From NCBI GenBank assembly GCA_934654755.1, contig CAKUGQ010000007.1, positions 25,787-89,786 of the forward strand: a stretch of 64,000 nt of DNA, given 5' to 3'. Each line of letters starts with the position of its first letter. Position 1 is the stretch's first letter. Source of the DNA: an uncultured Oscillospiraceae bacterium (lineage in GTDB: Bacteria; Bacillota; Clostridia; Oscillospirales; Oscillospiraceae). The translations under genes and the position numbers were made by a program. This document shows positions 23,841 to 31,700 of the stretch, in pieces. The notes beneath the pieces were generated by a model, which saw nothing but the letters and a program-made list of their open reading frames with translations, was not told the origin of the DNA and ran no database searches.

Positions 23841-24667
23841 GCCGTCCACCCGCCGTCAACGACGAGGTTGGAGCCGGTCATGAAGGACGATGCCTGCGAG
23901 GCCAGGAAGATCAGCGAGCCGTTGTACTCGTTTTCCTGCGACATTCTGCCCATCGGCATCCGCTCGGTGAAATTCTTAATGAAGGTTTCATCCTGCGTGT
24001 TGCGCCAGACGCCTGCGGGCGTCAGCGTGTTGACGCGGATGCCGCTCTTGCCCCAATAGGTGGCGAGGTAGCGGGTCAGATTGTAGACGCCGGACTTTGC
24101 GGCGGAATAAGCGACGGGCTTGATGAAGGGCACGCCGGTACGCTCCTTCTTGTAGGCATAGATGTCCTGGATGGGAGAGACCATACCGTAGATGGAGCCG
24201 ATGTTGATAATGGAACCGCCCTTATGCGCGGCGACCATACGGGCGCCGACCGCCTGACAGCACAGGAAGGTACCGACAAGGTTGACGTCTACGACCTCGC
24301 GGAAAACCTCTTCCGGGAAGTTCTCAAAGGGACCGGAAACCTCGGGGGGGGCGCTGGGCTGGGTATCGATGCCGGCATTGTTTACCAGGACGTCCGGTGC
24401 GTCGCCCCAGAGCTCCTGCATTTGGTCGAGCGCTGCGTTGATGGTTTCTTTTTTGTTGATGTCTACGGCATAGACGCGCAGACGGTCATAGTCATACTCG
24501 GCGGCGGGGAAGGTTTTTTCCACGCGCTCCGGAGTGACGTGAGAGGTGAACACGGCGACCTTTGCCTCGCGCTTATAAAGCTCCTGAACAAAGTTTTTGC
24601 CGATCTGTCCCATACCGCCGGTAACGATACAGATCTTGTCCTTTACGCTGAACAGGGGATCGTTCAT
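23834..24667 (-). CDS. Short-chain dehydrogenase/reductase
   Basis: Classical NAD(P)-dependent SDR of 277 residues. Cofactor motif TGGMGQIG (16-23), NNAG in VLVNNAGID, serine in INIGSIYG and catalytic Tyr-x3-Lys in YSAAKSG, ending with the usual NLVVDGGWTAW. An insertion around SPIQDIYAYKKERTG is larger than in most members. It lies between two DapA-family aldolase genes, so it likely oxidises or reduces a hydroxyl of the sugar acid or the aldehyde product. A gluconate 5-dehydrogenase-like role is possible. Confidence 0.88.
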   Translation of the reverse strand: MNDPLFSVKDKICIVTGGMGQIGKNFVQELYKREAKVAVFTSHVTPERVEKTFPAAEYDYDRLRVYAVDINKKETINAALDQMQELWGDAPDVLVNNAGIDTQPSAPPEVSGPFENFPEEVFREVVDVNLVGTFLCCQAVGARMVAAHKGGSIINIGSIYGMVSPIQDIYAYKKERTGVPFIKPVAYSAAKSGVYNLTRYLATYWGKSGIRVNTLTPAGVWRNTQDETFIKNFTERMPMGRMSQENEYNGSLIFLASQASSFMTGSNLVVDGGWTAW

Positions 24668-24700
24668 TTGGATTTCCTCCTTGATGATTATGTATTTCGT

Positions 24701-25591
24701 TTATCTCAGATGCTCGAAAGCCTTTTCGATGCTGCGCTTTTCCTCTTCGGAGAGATGGACGATAGGACTGCGGCAGAAGCCGGGATCGCGACCCATGACG
24801 CTCAGTGCGTATTTCAGACGGATGGGGAACTGATTGCCGGCAATGCACTGCCAGGCAAAATACAGCTTGTCCTGGATGGCGCGCGCCGCGGCGTGATCGC
24901 CGCGCCGGCTTGCGTCCCACATGGCGACGCACTGCTTCGGGAAGACGGCCAGGACAGCCGAAATGGCGCCGTTGGCGCCGAGGTCAAAACAGGTGGCAAG
25001 CATATCGTCCGTCGCCGCGTACAGCATACCGCGGTCGCCGACCTCCATCTTCATTGCATACAGAGCCGGGACGCCGCCGACGCTCTGCTTAATGCCGCGT
25101 ACGAACTCGGTTTCGTCGAGCAGACGGTGGAACAGGCGGGGTTGAATGGTGTTCTGTGGAATGACATTATAGATGATGACGGGCAGGCCGACTTCTTTGG
25201 AAATGGTGGAATAGAACTGGAACATACCCTCCTCGTCGGGGACAAGGACGTTGTAGGCCGTCGGCGTGACCATGATGGCGTCCGCTCCCGCTTCGCGGGC
25301 AACGAGGCCGGCGCGCACGGCGTCGCGCGTACAGGTGCGCATGATGCCGCAAACAACGGGCTGACCGGGCTTGACGCGGCTGCGGGCGATACCGATCAGC
25401 TCGCGAAGCTCCTCGTCGCGCAGTGTGGGACCTTCACCGGTGCTGCCGGAGACACTCAGACCGTGGACACCCGCGTCGAGAACATAATCCATTTCTCTGA
25501 TGATGCGGCTCTCGTCGATGGAACCGTCTTCGCGGAAAGTGGTAATGACCGGCGGAATCATGCCGGTAATTTTTTCAATGGGCAGAGACAT
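24701..25591 (-). CDS. DapA-family Schiff-base aldolase (copy 2)
   Basis: First gene of the minus-strand catabolic operon, 296 residues. ATG 25591 is preceded at proper distance by AAAGGAAG; the ATG at 25618 lacks one. Motifs: SGSTGEGPTL near 45, Tyr in VIIYNVIPQNTIQ, Schiff-base lysine in VRGIKQSVGG. The IP between YNV and Q, and GIKQSVGG, distinguish it from the two other copies. It shares the family fold with KDG aldolase, trans-hydroxyproline-pathway and hydroxy-acid dehydratases, so substrate cannot be fixed. Its promoter carries the shared 17-base element. Confidence 0.87.
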   Translation of the reverse strand: MSLPIEKITGMIPPVITTFREDGSIDESRIIREMDYVLDAGVHGLSVSGSTGEGPTLRDEELRELIGIARSRVKPGQPVVCGIMRTCTRDAVRAGLVAREAGADAIMVTPTAYNVLVPDEEGMFQFYSTISKEVGLPVIIYNVIPQNTIQPRLFHRLLDETEFVRGIKQSVGGVPALYAMKMEVGDRGMLYAATDDMLATCFDLGANGAISAVLAVFPKQCVAMWDASRRGDHAAARAIQDKLYFAWQCIAGNQFPIRLKYALSVMGRDPGFCRSPIVHLSEEEKRSIEKAFEHLR

Positions 25592-25632
25592 TGGTGCAGT
25601 CTTCCTTTCAGTGTTCATCTTGCGTGGGATGT

Positions 25633-25680
25633 TACGACATCATACAATCTTAGGATACCGCCCCTGTCGCAAATTGTCAA
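25633..25680 (-). promoter_or_regulatory. Minus-strand promoter of the catabolic divergon with operator
   Basis: On the minus strand TTGACA (25675-25680), 17 nt, TATCCT (25652-25657); the 17-base element at 25633-25649 starts 2 nt downstream of the -10, so a bound repressor would block transcription. The element holds the imperfect dyad TA-N-GA-N2-TC-N-TA, a form suited to a GntR dimer. Confidence 0.75.
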
Positions 25681-25769
25681 GGGAAAAATTCCGCCCAAGA
25701 CCTGTCGATTTTGACAAATTCCACGCGATATTTTTGTGCATAGAAACAAAAATGCGTTTTGTTCGCGTA
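25681..25769. other. Spacer between the divergent promoters
   Basis: Central part of the 342-nt gap between 25591 and 25934. It is AT-rich with A/T tracts and shows no gene. An activator (for example catabolite control) could bind here, but I see no clear cre site. Confidence 0.4.
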
Positions 25770-25838
25770 AACGGTTGACATTTTTCAACCGTTCTGCTAT
25801 CCTTGAACCATCGACGGGACATACGACATCATACAATC
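25770..25838 (+). promoter_or_regulatory. Plus-strand promoter of the catabolic divergon with operator
   Basis: TTGACA (25775-25780), 17 nt, TATCCT (25798-25803), the same hexamers and spacing as the minus promoter. The identical 17-base element lies at 25822-25838, just past the start of transcription. A separate perfect dyad AACGGTTGA-N6-TCAACCGTT (25770-25793) covers the -35 and may be a second operator. Confidence 0.75.
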
Positions 25839-25933
25839 GAGCCCCGCAATCGACGGCGAACCGTTATGTGCTTTTTTCACACGGTTGCCGCAAAGCTCTC
25901 ATAATGAATTGCAAATACAGGAGGAAAACACCC

Positions 25934-26854
25934 ATGAGCTTTGAAGAAAAGTACGGACAGATTCTGCTTCCGCTGATCACACCCTATGACGAAAATGAAG
26001 AAGTCAACTATGACAATTATGCGAAACTGATTGATTACGTCATCGAGAACGATGTCTGCGACAGCCTGATCGTCACCGGTACCACCGGCGAAGCCAGCCT
26101 GCTGACCTTCGACGAGCGCGTGAAGCTGATGCAGACCGCCGTGAAGGCTGCCGCGGGCCGCAAGCCTGTTATCGCCGGCACCGGCTGCGCCTCCACCAAG
26201 GAGACCATTGCGCTGACGAAGGAAGCCGCGAAGCTCGGCATCGAGTTGGCGCTCATTGTTTGCCCCTTCTATAATAAGCCTACGCAGGAGGGCATTTATC
26301 TGCACTTCAAGAAGATCGCCGAGAGCGTTCCCGAAATCAATATCATGCTCTACAACATTCCGATCTTTGTCGGCGTGAACATGGAGCCTGAAACCGTCGG
26401 CAAGCTGGCCGCCATCAAGAACATTGTGGCCGTGAAGGATGAGGCCGGCGTCAACCCCACGCAGGTCACGGATTTCATTCTTGCTACCGAGAAGGTCGAT
26501 CCGAAGTTTGCCGTCTACAACGGTGACGATGTGATGCTGCTGCCGACCATTGTGCAGGGCGCCAAGGGCCTTGTTTCCGGCGGTTCTCATATCTTCGGCC
26601 ATGACGTCCGCGCCATCTTCAAGGCGTTTGCCGAAGGGGACAACGAAAAGGCCAGGGAGCTGTTCGTTCCGATGTACCGCTTCTGCAAGTCTACCGGCCA
26701 GAACGGCCGCATCCTGCCGAACTCCATCCTGCGTCCGGCGATTGAAGCCGTTACCGGCATCAAGCTCGGGCCGGCACGTCTGCCGCTTGCTCCGGCAACG
26801 AAAGAGGAAATGGATGTTACGCTGTCCATCCTCAAGGAAATCGGTAAGCTGTAA
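25934..26854 (+). CDS. DapA-family Schiff-base aldolase (copy 3)
   Basis: First gene of the plus-strand arm, 306 residues; ATG 25934 follows CAGGAGGAAAAC. Motifs: TGTTGEASLL near 44-53, Tyr in MLYNIPIFVG, Schiff-base lysine in VAVKDEAGVNPTQV, and SGGSHIFGHDV near the C-terminal third. Closest in wording to dihydrodipicolinate synthase, but it heads a Liv-type transporter operon under the same operator as the catabolic arm and so is more likely a catabolic aldolase or dehydratase. Lysine biosynthesis cannot be excluded from sequence alone. Confidence 0.85.
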   Translation: MSFEEKYGQILLPLITPYDENEEVNYDNYAKLIDYVIENDVCDSLIVTGTTGEASLLTFDERVKLMQTAVKAAAGRKPVIAGTGCASTKETIALTKEAAKLGIELALIVCPFYNKPTQEGIYLHFKKIAESVPEINIMLYNIPIFVGVNMEPETVGKLAAIKNIVAVKDEAGVNPTQVTDFILATEKVDPKFAVYNGDDVMLLPTIVQGAKGLVSGGSHIFGHDVRAIFKAFAEGDNEKARELFVPMYRFCKSTGQNGRILPNSILRPAIEAVTGIKLGPARLPLAPATKEEMDVTLSILKEIGKL

Positions 26855-26902
26855 GGCACTGCCTTCCGGTGATATTTGAATTTGAAAATGGAGGAAATGT
26901 AA

Positions 26903-28168
26903 ATGAAAAAGCTGATCGCTTTGCTGCTGGCTTGCATTATGGTTGCTGCCATGTTCGCCGGCTGCACTGGCAATCCCACGGAATCCACGGATCCCACCAA
27001 AGATTCCGGCAATCAGAACACCGATAACACGGAAGACCGTGTTTACGGTGCCGACATTATCTTCGGTCTGACCACCCCCGTTACCGGCGCTCAGGCGGCC
27101 GGCGGCGAGCAGGCTCAGAAGGGTCTGCAGCTCAAGATCGATGAGGTCAATGCAGCCGGCGGCATCAAGCTGTCCGACGGTTGGCACAAGATCGTCCTGA
27201 AGGTCGAAGACGACCAGGGCGACTCCACCCTTTGCGACACCACTGTCCGCCGTCTGGTTGCCAATGGCGCCTGCGCTATCTTCGGGCCGTACTTCTCCGG
27301 CGCGACGATCGCTCTGGATGCGACCATGCGTGAGCTGAAGGTTCCGCTGATCAACTCCGCCACCTCCGTCAAGATCGACGACCTGCAGAACCCCTACCTC
27401 TGGCACACCCGCTGCGATGACGGCCTGAACGTTCTTATCCTCGGCAAGGCGGTCATTGACGACTACACCAAGAAGAACGGCTCTACCGATGGCCTGAAGG
27501 TCGGCATCGTCTGCGCGAACGACGAAACCGGCACCTCCGCTGCCGAGAGCTACAAGGAATACTTCACCAAGCAGGGCGTTGAATTCTATGTCGACCTGCA
27601 CAACAAGGACGACGCCGATCTGACTGCTTACGTTCAGAAGGCGATTGCCGCCGGCGTCAACGCATGGGTTTCCTCCACGCACGACACCGCTGCCGTTGCT
27701 CTGGCCAAAGCCATGTATGAAGCCGGCCTGCGCGACCAGATCGTCTACATGAACCCGATCCTTGCGCAGACTCAGGTTCTGGGCATGATGGAGAACGAGT
27801 GGATCGAAGGCTGGGGCTGTGTCAGCGACTACGCCGCCTCCGATACCCGCGAGGCTCCCGCCGCCTTCACCAAGGCATGGCAGGAAAAGTACGGCGACAA
27901 CCCCACTCCGGACGTTCAGGGCGCTCTGTACTACTCCCATGCGACCGTTATCATCGAAGCCATCAAGGCTGCCGATTCCGCCGATCCCCAGAAGATCTGC
28001 GACGCGATTGCACAGATCAACGGCCTTCAGACTCTGGTCGGTACCGTTTACGCCGACAAGTACACCAATCTCATTTATGAGATCGGTATTGCCAAGATCT
28101 ATGACGGTGTTCCGACGATCGTCGGCAGCGTCTCCATGGCTGAGGACTACGGCTTCGGCAAGAAATAA
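26903..28168 (+). CDS. Liv-type ABC transporter substrate-binding lipoprotein
   Basis: Extracytoplasmic type I periplasmic-binding fold protein of 421 residues. Signal peptide with lipobox at FAGC (Cys21), then a Thr/Asn/Asp linker and the mature domain starting GADIIFGLTTPVTGAQAAGG. Family features: VNAAGGI, KIVLKVEDDQGDSTLC, AIFGPYFSGATIALD. First gene of the importer and followed by a hairpin that may raise its mRNA share. LivJ/K relatives also bind amides, aromatic and hydroxy acids, and the catabolic context argues against branched amino acids. Confidence 0.92.
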   Translation: MKKLIALLLACIMVAAMFAGCTGNPTESTDPTKDSGNQNTDNTEDRVYGADIIFGLTTPVTGAQAAGGEQAQKGLQLKIDEVNAAGGIKLSDGWHKIVLKVEDDQGDSTLCDTTVRRLVANGACAIFGPYFSGATIALDATMRELKVPLINSATSVKIDDLQNPYLWHTRCDDGLNVLILGKAVIDDYTKKNGSTDGLKVGIVCANDETGTSAAESYKEYFTKQGVEFYVDLHNKDDADLTAYVQKAIAAGVNAWVSSTHDTAAVALAKAMYEAGLRDQIVYMNPILAQTQVLGMMENEWIEGWGCVSDYAASDTREAPAAFTKAWQEKYGDNPTPDVQGALYYSHATVIIEAIKAADSADPQKICDAIAQINGLQTLVGTVYADKYTNLIYEIGIAKIYDGVPTIVGSVSMAEDYGFGKK

Positions 28169-28222
28169 GTTCTGATTTCTTCGGGTTTCTTACCTCTCAA
28201 TCATATCCGAGCGAACCGCACG

Positions 28223-28262
28223 GGGCTGTGCCGCTTAGCACGATGCGCGAACGGCACAGCCC
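28223..28262 (+). terminator. Intercistronic hairpin after the binding-protein gene
   Basis: GGGCTGTGCCG (28223-28233) pairs with CGGCACAGCCC (28252-28262) around an 18-nt loop, followed by TTTCGCTTAT. The weak T-run suggests partial termination or mRNA stabilisation, giving more binding protein than permease. Confidence 0.7.
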
Positions 28263-28311
28263 TTTCGCTTATATCCCTCCTCCAAACTGAATCGGAAAGG
28301 AGTACCTCCCT

Positions 28312-29184
28312 GTGAATGTTAACCTGTTACAGTGCCTTGTGACCGGCGTGGCGATGGGCTTCATCTACTCGCTGATCGCAACGGAATATACGCTGATCTA
28401 TAACGCCACGGGTCTGGTCAACTTCGCCCACGAGAGCTTTATCGTCCTCGGCGCATACATTTTCGCCGGAACCTTTGTCAATGCGATGGATCTCCCGTTC
28501 TGGCTGGCGATCATTCTGACCATCATCTCCATGGCCGCCTTCGGCGTGCTGGTCTCGACCATCGTTCTCAACCCGCTGCGTAATCTGCAGTTTGTCACTT
28601 ATGCCATGTTCGGCACCATGATGCTCAGCCGTATTATTCTGGAAGCCGTGCGTCTGAATTGGGGCGCGCTGCCCTTCACCGTCAAGGGCTTCCTCCGCAA
28701 GAGCATCAATATCGGCTCGACTGTCCTGACCGAATCCTATCTTTGGGTTATCGGTATTTCCATAATCATCATTGTTGCCCTTCAGATTTTCTTCAAAAAG
28801 ACGAAGCCGGGTCGTGCCATGACCTGCGTCTCGCAGAACAAAGACGCTGCCGCGCTGATGGGGATCAATGTCAAGCGCAGCATTAACCTGACCGTTGCAA
28901 TTTCTGCCGCGCTGTGTGGCATTGTCGGCATCCTCTGTGCGCCGCTTTACAATGTTTCCACCTCGATGGTTTCCGCTGTGGCGCTGAAGGGCTTCTGTGC
29001 AGGCGTCATCGGCGGCTTCGGCAGCTACCCCGGTGCAATTATCGGCGGTATCTTTATCGGTCTTCTGGAGCAGTTCGGCATCCTGGTCGTCCCGACGATC
29101 TATAAGGATGTTCTGGCTTTTGCCGTAATGATCCTGTTCCTTCTCATCCGTCCGGGCGGCATCGTCCGCGTCAAGCGCAGCTAA
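28312..29184 (+). CDS. Liv-type ABC transporter permease (LivH-like)
   Basis: Membrane permease of 290 residues, start GTG after GGAAAGGAGTACC. It has about eight hydrophobic segments, the LivH family opening GVAMGFIYSLIATEYTLIYNATGLVNFAHESF and the cytoplasmic coupling segment GRAMTCVSQNKDAAALMGINVKRSINL, with GGFGSYPGAIIGGIFIGLLE near the end. Forms a heterodimer with the LivM-like permease encoded next. Ligand specificity lies in the binding protein. Confidence 0.93.
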   Translation: MNVNLLQCLVTGVAMGFIYSLIATEYTLIYNATGLVNFAHESFIVLGAYIFAGTFVNAMDLPFWLAIILTIISMAAFGVLVSTIVLNPLRNLQFVTYAMFGTMMLSRIILEAVRLNWGALPFTVKGFLRKSINIGSTVLTESYLWVIGISIIIIVALQIFFKKTKPGRAMTCVSQNKDAAALMGINVKRSINLTVAISAALCGIVGILCAPLYNVSTSMVSAVALKGFCAGVIGGFGSYPGAIIGGIFIGLLEQFGILVVPTIYKDVLAFAVMILFLLIRPGGIVRVKRS

Positions 29185-29197
29185 GGAGGGCGAGGGT

Positions 29198-30199
29198 ATG
29201 TTAAAAAACGCAAAAGCGCCCGTGCGCGTCTCACTCGGCTTTGCCGGTGCAGCCGCTGCCATCGCAGCCGTCATTCTTCTCTTCTCCGCTAGCAACTCCT
29301 ATGTGCAGAGCGTCATGAACATGGTGCTCTACAACATCGTGATTGTCCTCGGCCTGAACTTCATCACCGGCCTGACCGGTCAGATGAATCTCGCCTCGGC
29401 GGGCATGGTCGCAATGGGTGCCTATACCTATGGCATTTTGACCACCTCCTATGGTTGGCAGCCGTGGGTTGCACTGTTCGCGCTGCTGGCCGTTGCGCTG
29501 GCGATGGGTCTCGGCCTTGGCATTCCGAGCCTTCGCCTAAAGGGCTTTTTCCTCTCGCTGACGACCATCGGCTTCTCTGAGGTCGTGCGTCTGCTTGCCT
29601 CGAATCTTCCCGAGCTGACCGGTGGCACGATGGGCTTTACAAACATTGTCCGCCTGCCGTTCTTCTTCGACCTGAGCGACAAAAACAGCTACTTCTATCT
29701 CAACCTTATTTTCACGGTGATTCTCGTGGCCGTGGCTCTTATCATCGTAAACTCCAAGTGGGGTCGAGCCTTCAAGGCGATTCGCGACAACTCTGAGGCT
29801 GCGGAAGCGGGCGGCATCAACGTCTCCCGCCTGAAGATCCAGGCTTTCACACTGGCTTCCATTTATGCCGTTATCGCGGGCTGCATGTATGCGGGCTACA
29901 ACCAGTATCTGAATCCCTCCGGCTTTACCGTGCAGTATTCGCAAAACTATGTTGCGATGCTTATGATCGGCGGACTGGGAAGCGTACCGGGCAATCTGCT
30001 TGGCGCGACACTCGTTACCGTTCTGCCGGAATTCCTGCGCGACTTCGGTGACTATTACTGGATCGTGTTCTCGACCATCTGCCTTGTTATGGCAATTCTG
30101 TTGCCGGACGGCCTGTGGTCGTTGATCACGAAGTTCTGGAATTATCTCAAGCGCAGGTTCGGCAAAAAGTCTGAGGCAGTCGGTCAGGAGGTGCGGTAG
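29198..30199 (+). CDS. Liv-type ABC transporter permease (LivM-like)
   Basis: Membrane permease of 333 residues starting at ATG 29198 after AAGGAGGGCGAGGG. Typical LivM features: GLTGQMNLASAGMVAMGAYTYG, GIPSLRLKGFFLSLTTIGFSEVVRLL and coupling segment GRAFKAIRDNSEAAEAGGINVSRLK. The family's GGLGSVPGNLLGA stretch is present. It ends 1 nt before the first ATPase gene. Confidence 0.94.
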   Translation: MLKNAKAPVRVSLGFAGAAAAIAAVILLFSASNSYVQSVMNMVLYNIVIVLGLNFITGLTGQMNLASAGMVAMGAYTYGILTTSYGWQPWVALFALLAVALAMGLGLGIPSLRLKGFFLSLTTIGFSEVVRLLASNLPELTGGTMGFTNIVRLPFFFDLSDKNSYFYLNLIFTVILVAVALIIVNSKWGRAFKAIRDNSEAAEAGGINVSRLKIQAFTLASIYAVIAGCMYAGYNQYLNPSGFTVQYSQNYVAMLMIGGLGSVPGNLLGATLVTVLPEFLRDFGDYYWIVFSTICLVMAILLPDGLWSLITKFWNYLKRRFGKKSEAVGQEVR

Positions 30200-30200
30200 T

Positions 30201-30977
30201 ATGGCAGCGATCCTTAAGCTCGATCACATCACCAAGCAGTTCGGCGGCCTGACGGCCGTGAACGACCTGTCGATGGAGGTCGAAGAAAACACCATTCATG
30301 CGCTTATCGGTCCGAACGGCGCAGGTAAGACCACAGCCACAAATATGATCGAGGGCGTTTTCCAACCCACCAGCGGACATATCTACTATCGCGATACCGA
30401 GATTACCAAGCTGCAGACGCACGAAATCGCGCGTCTCGGCATCGGCCGCACGTTCCAGAACATCAAGCTCTATAACACGATGACTGCACTGGAAAATGTG
30501 CAGGTCGGCGGCCATCAGCTCACGAAGCTGGGCCTGACGGCAAGTGTGTTCAACTTCCTCGGCCTGCGCAAGGAGGATAAGATGCTGCGTGAGAAGGCGG
30601 ATTATCTGCTGGATTATGTCGGTCTGTATTCCATTCGCAATGAGCTGGTTAAAAATCTGCCTTACGGCAACCGCAAGGTGCTTGAGGTTGCCCGTGCGCT
30701 GATGACGGATCCGAAGCTGCTGTTGCTTGACGAGCCTGCGGCGGGTCTGAACCCCTCCGAACGCTCCGAATTTATCAAACTCCTGCTGCGCATTCATGAC
30801 GAGGGCGTCACGTTGTTCTTCATTGAACATAATATGGACGTCGTTATGTCGGTCAGTCAGCGCATTACCGTGGTCAACTTCGGCGCGAAGATTGCCGAGG
30901 GGACGCCTGTGGAGATCCAGAACCACCCGGAGGTCATCAAGGCTTATCTGGGAGAAAGGTATCAGGTGAGAAAATGA
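30201..30977 (+). CDS. Liv-type ABC transporter ATPase (LivG-like)
   Basis: Cytoplasmic ATPase of 258 residues. Walker A GPNGAGKTT (near 37), Walker B LLLLDEPAAGLN, switch histidine in FFIEHNMDVVM. The signature region reads LPYGNRKVLEVARALM, normal for the LivG group, which has YGxxR in place of LSGGQ. It overlaps the next ATPase gene by 4 nt (ATGA). Pairs with the LivF-like ATPase. Confidence 0.94.
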   Translation: MAAILKLDHITKQFGGLTAVNDLSMEVEENTIHALIGPNGAGKTTATNMIEGVFQPTSGHIYYRDTEITKLQTHEIARLGIGRTFQNIKLYNTMTALENVQVGGHQLTKLGLTASVFNFLGLRKEDKMLREKADYLLDYVGLYSIRNELVKNLPYGNRKVLEVARALMTDPKLLLLDEPAAGLNPSERSEFIKLLLRIHDEGVTLFFIEHNMDVVMSVSQRITVVNFGAKIAEGTPVEIQNHPEVIKAYLGERYQVRK

Positions 30978-31699
30978 GTCAGACTCCGATTCTTTCGCTG
31001 AAGGGCGTGGATGTTTACTATGGTGAGGTACAGGCACTGTTCGGTATTTCGCTGGATGTCTACGAGGGGGAGATCGTCTCCATCATTGGTTCCAACGGTG
31101 CAGGTAAAACGACAACCATGCGCTCGATCATGGGGCTTCGTCCCGCGAAAAACGGCACGATCACCTTTGACGGCAAGGATATTACCAAGCTTAAGAGCCA
31201 CAAGGTCGTCAAAGAGGGCATTATCTACGTTCCCGAAGGACGGCTTGTGTTCCCGGACCTTTCCGTACAGGTCAATCTTGAAATGGGCGCATATTCCAAA
31301 GCCTATTCCCGCAAGAAGCTCAACGAAATGCTGGAAGAGCAGTATGCACTGTTTCCCCGTCTGAAGGAGCGGCGCACACAGCTTGCCGGTTCACTGTCCG
31401 GCGGCGAGCAGCAGATGCTGGCCATAGCCCGCGGCCTGATGGCCGACCCGAAGCTTATTATGTTTGATGAGCCGTCGCTCGGCCTTGCACCGGTGATCGT
31501 GGACGACATGTTTGATATTATTGTGCGCATCAATAAGGAACGCCATATTCCCGTCCTCCTTGTCGAGCAGAATGCCTTTATGGCACTGTCGATCTCTAAT
31601 CGTACCTACGTTCTGGAAAACGGCTTTATCAAGACCGGCGGCGACAGCCATGAGCTGATCGAATCCGACGAGATCCGTAAGGCCTATCTGGGTGGTTGA
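30974..31699 (+). CDS. Liv-type ABC transporter ATPase (LivF-like)
   Basis: Second ATPase, 241 residues. Walker A GSNGAGKTTTM, signature LSGGEQQMLAIARGLM, Walker B LIMFDEPSLGLAP, switch His replaced in LLVEQNAFMAL by Gln, normal for LivF. The complete set SBP-LivH-LivM-LivG-LivF means the importer is self-sufficient. Its stop lies 1 nt before the start of the zinc dehydrogenase gene. Confidence 0.94.
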   Translation: MSQTPILSLKGVDVYYGEVQALFGISLDVYEGEIVSIIGSNGAGKTTTMRSIMGLRPAKNGTITFDGKDITKLKSHKVVKEGIIYVPEGRLVFPDLSVQVNLEMGAYSKAYSRKKLNEMLEEQYALFPRLKERRTQLAGSLSGGEQQMLAIARGLMADPKLIMFDEPSLGLAPVIVDDMFDIIVRINKERHIPVLLVEQNAFMALSISNRTYVLENGFIKTGGDSHELIESDEIRKAYLGG

Positions 31700-31700
31700 T

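Noticed and set aside
22038..25714. Long plus-strand frames opposite the aldolase and dehydrogenase genes
   Set aside because: Shadows; the minus strand has the recognisable enzymes with ribosome sites and coupled starts.
25877..27940. Minus-strand frame of 687 codons opposite the third aldolase and binding protein
   Set aside because: Antisense shadow with biased composition; the opposite strand has clear DapA and SBP motifs.
26903..31699. Calling the importer a leucine/isoleucine/valine transporter
   Set aside because: The Liv family has broad ligands and this copy sits in a sugar/hydroxy-acid locus with shared operator; the ligand is left open.
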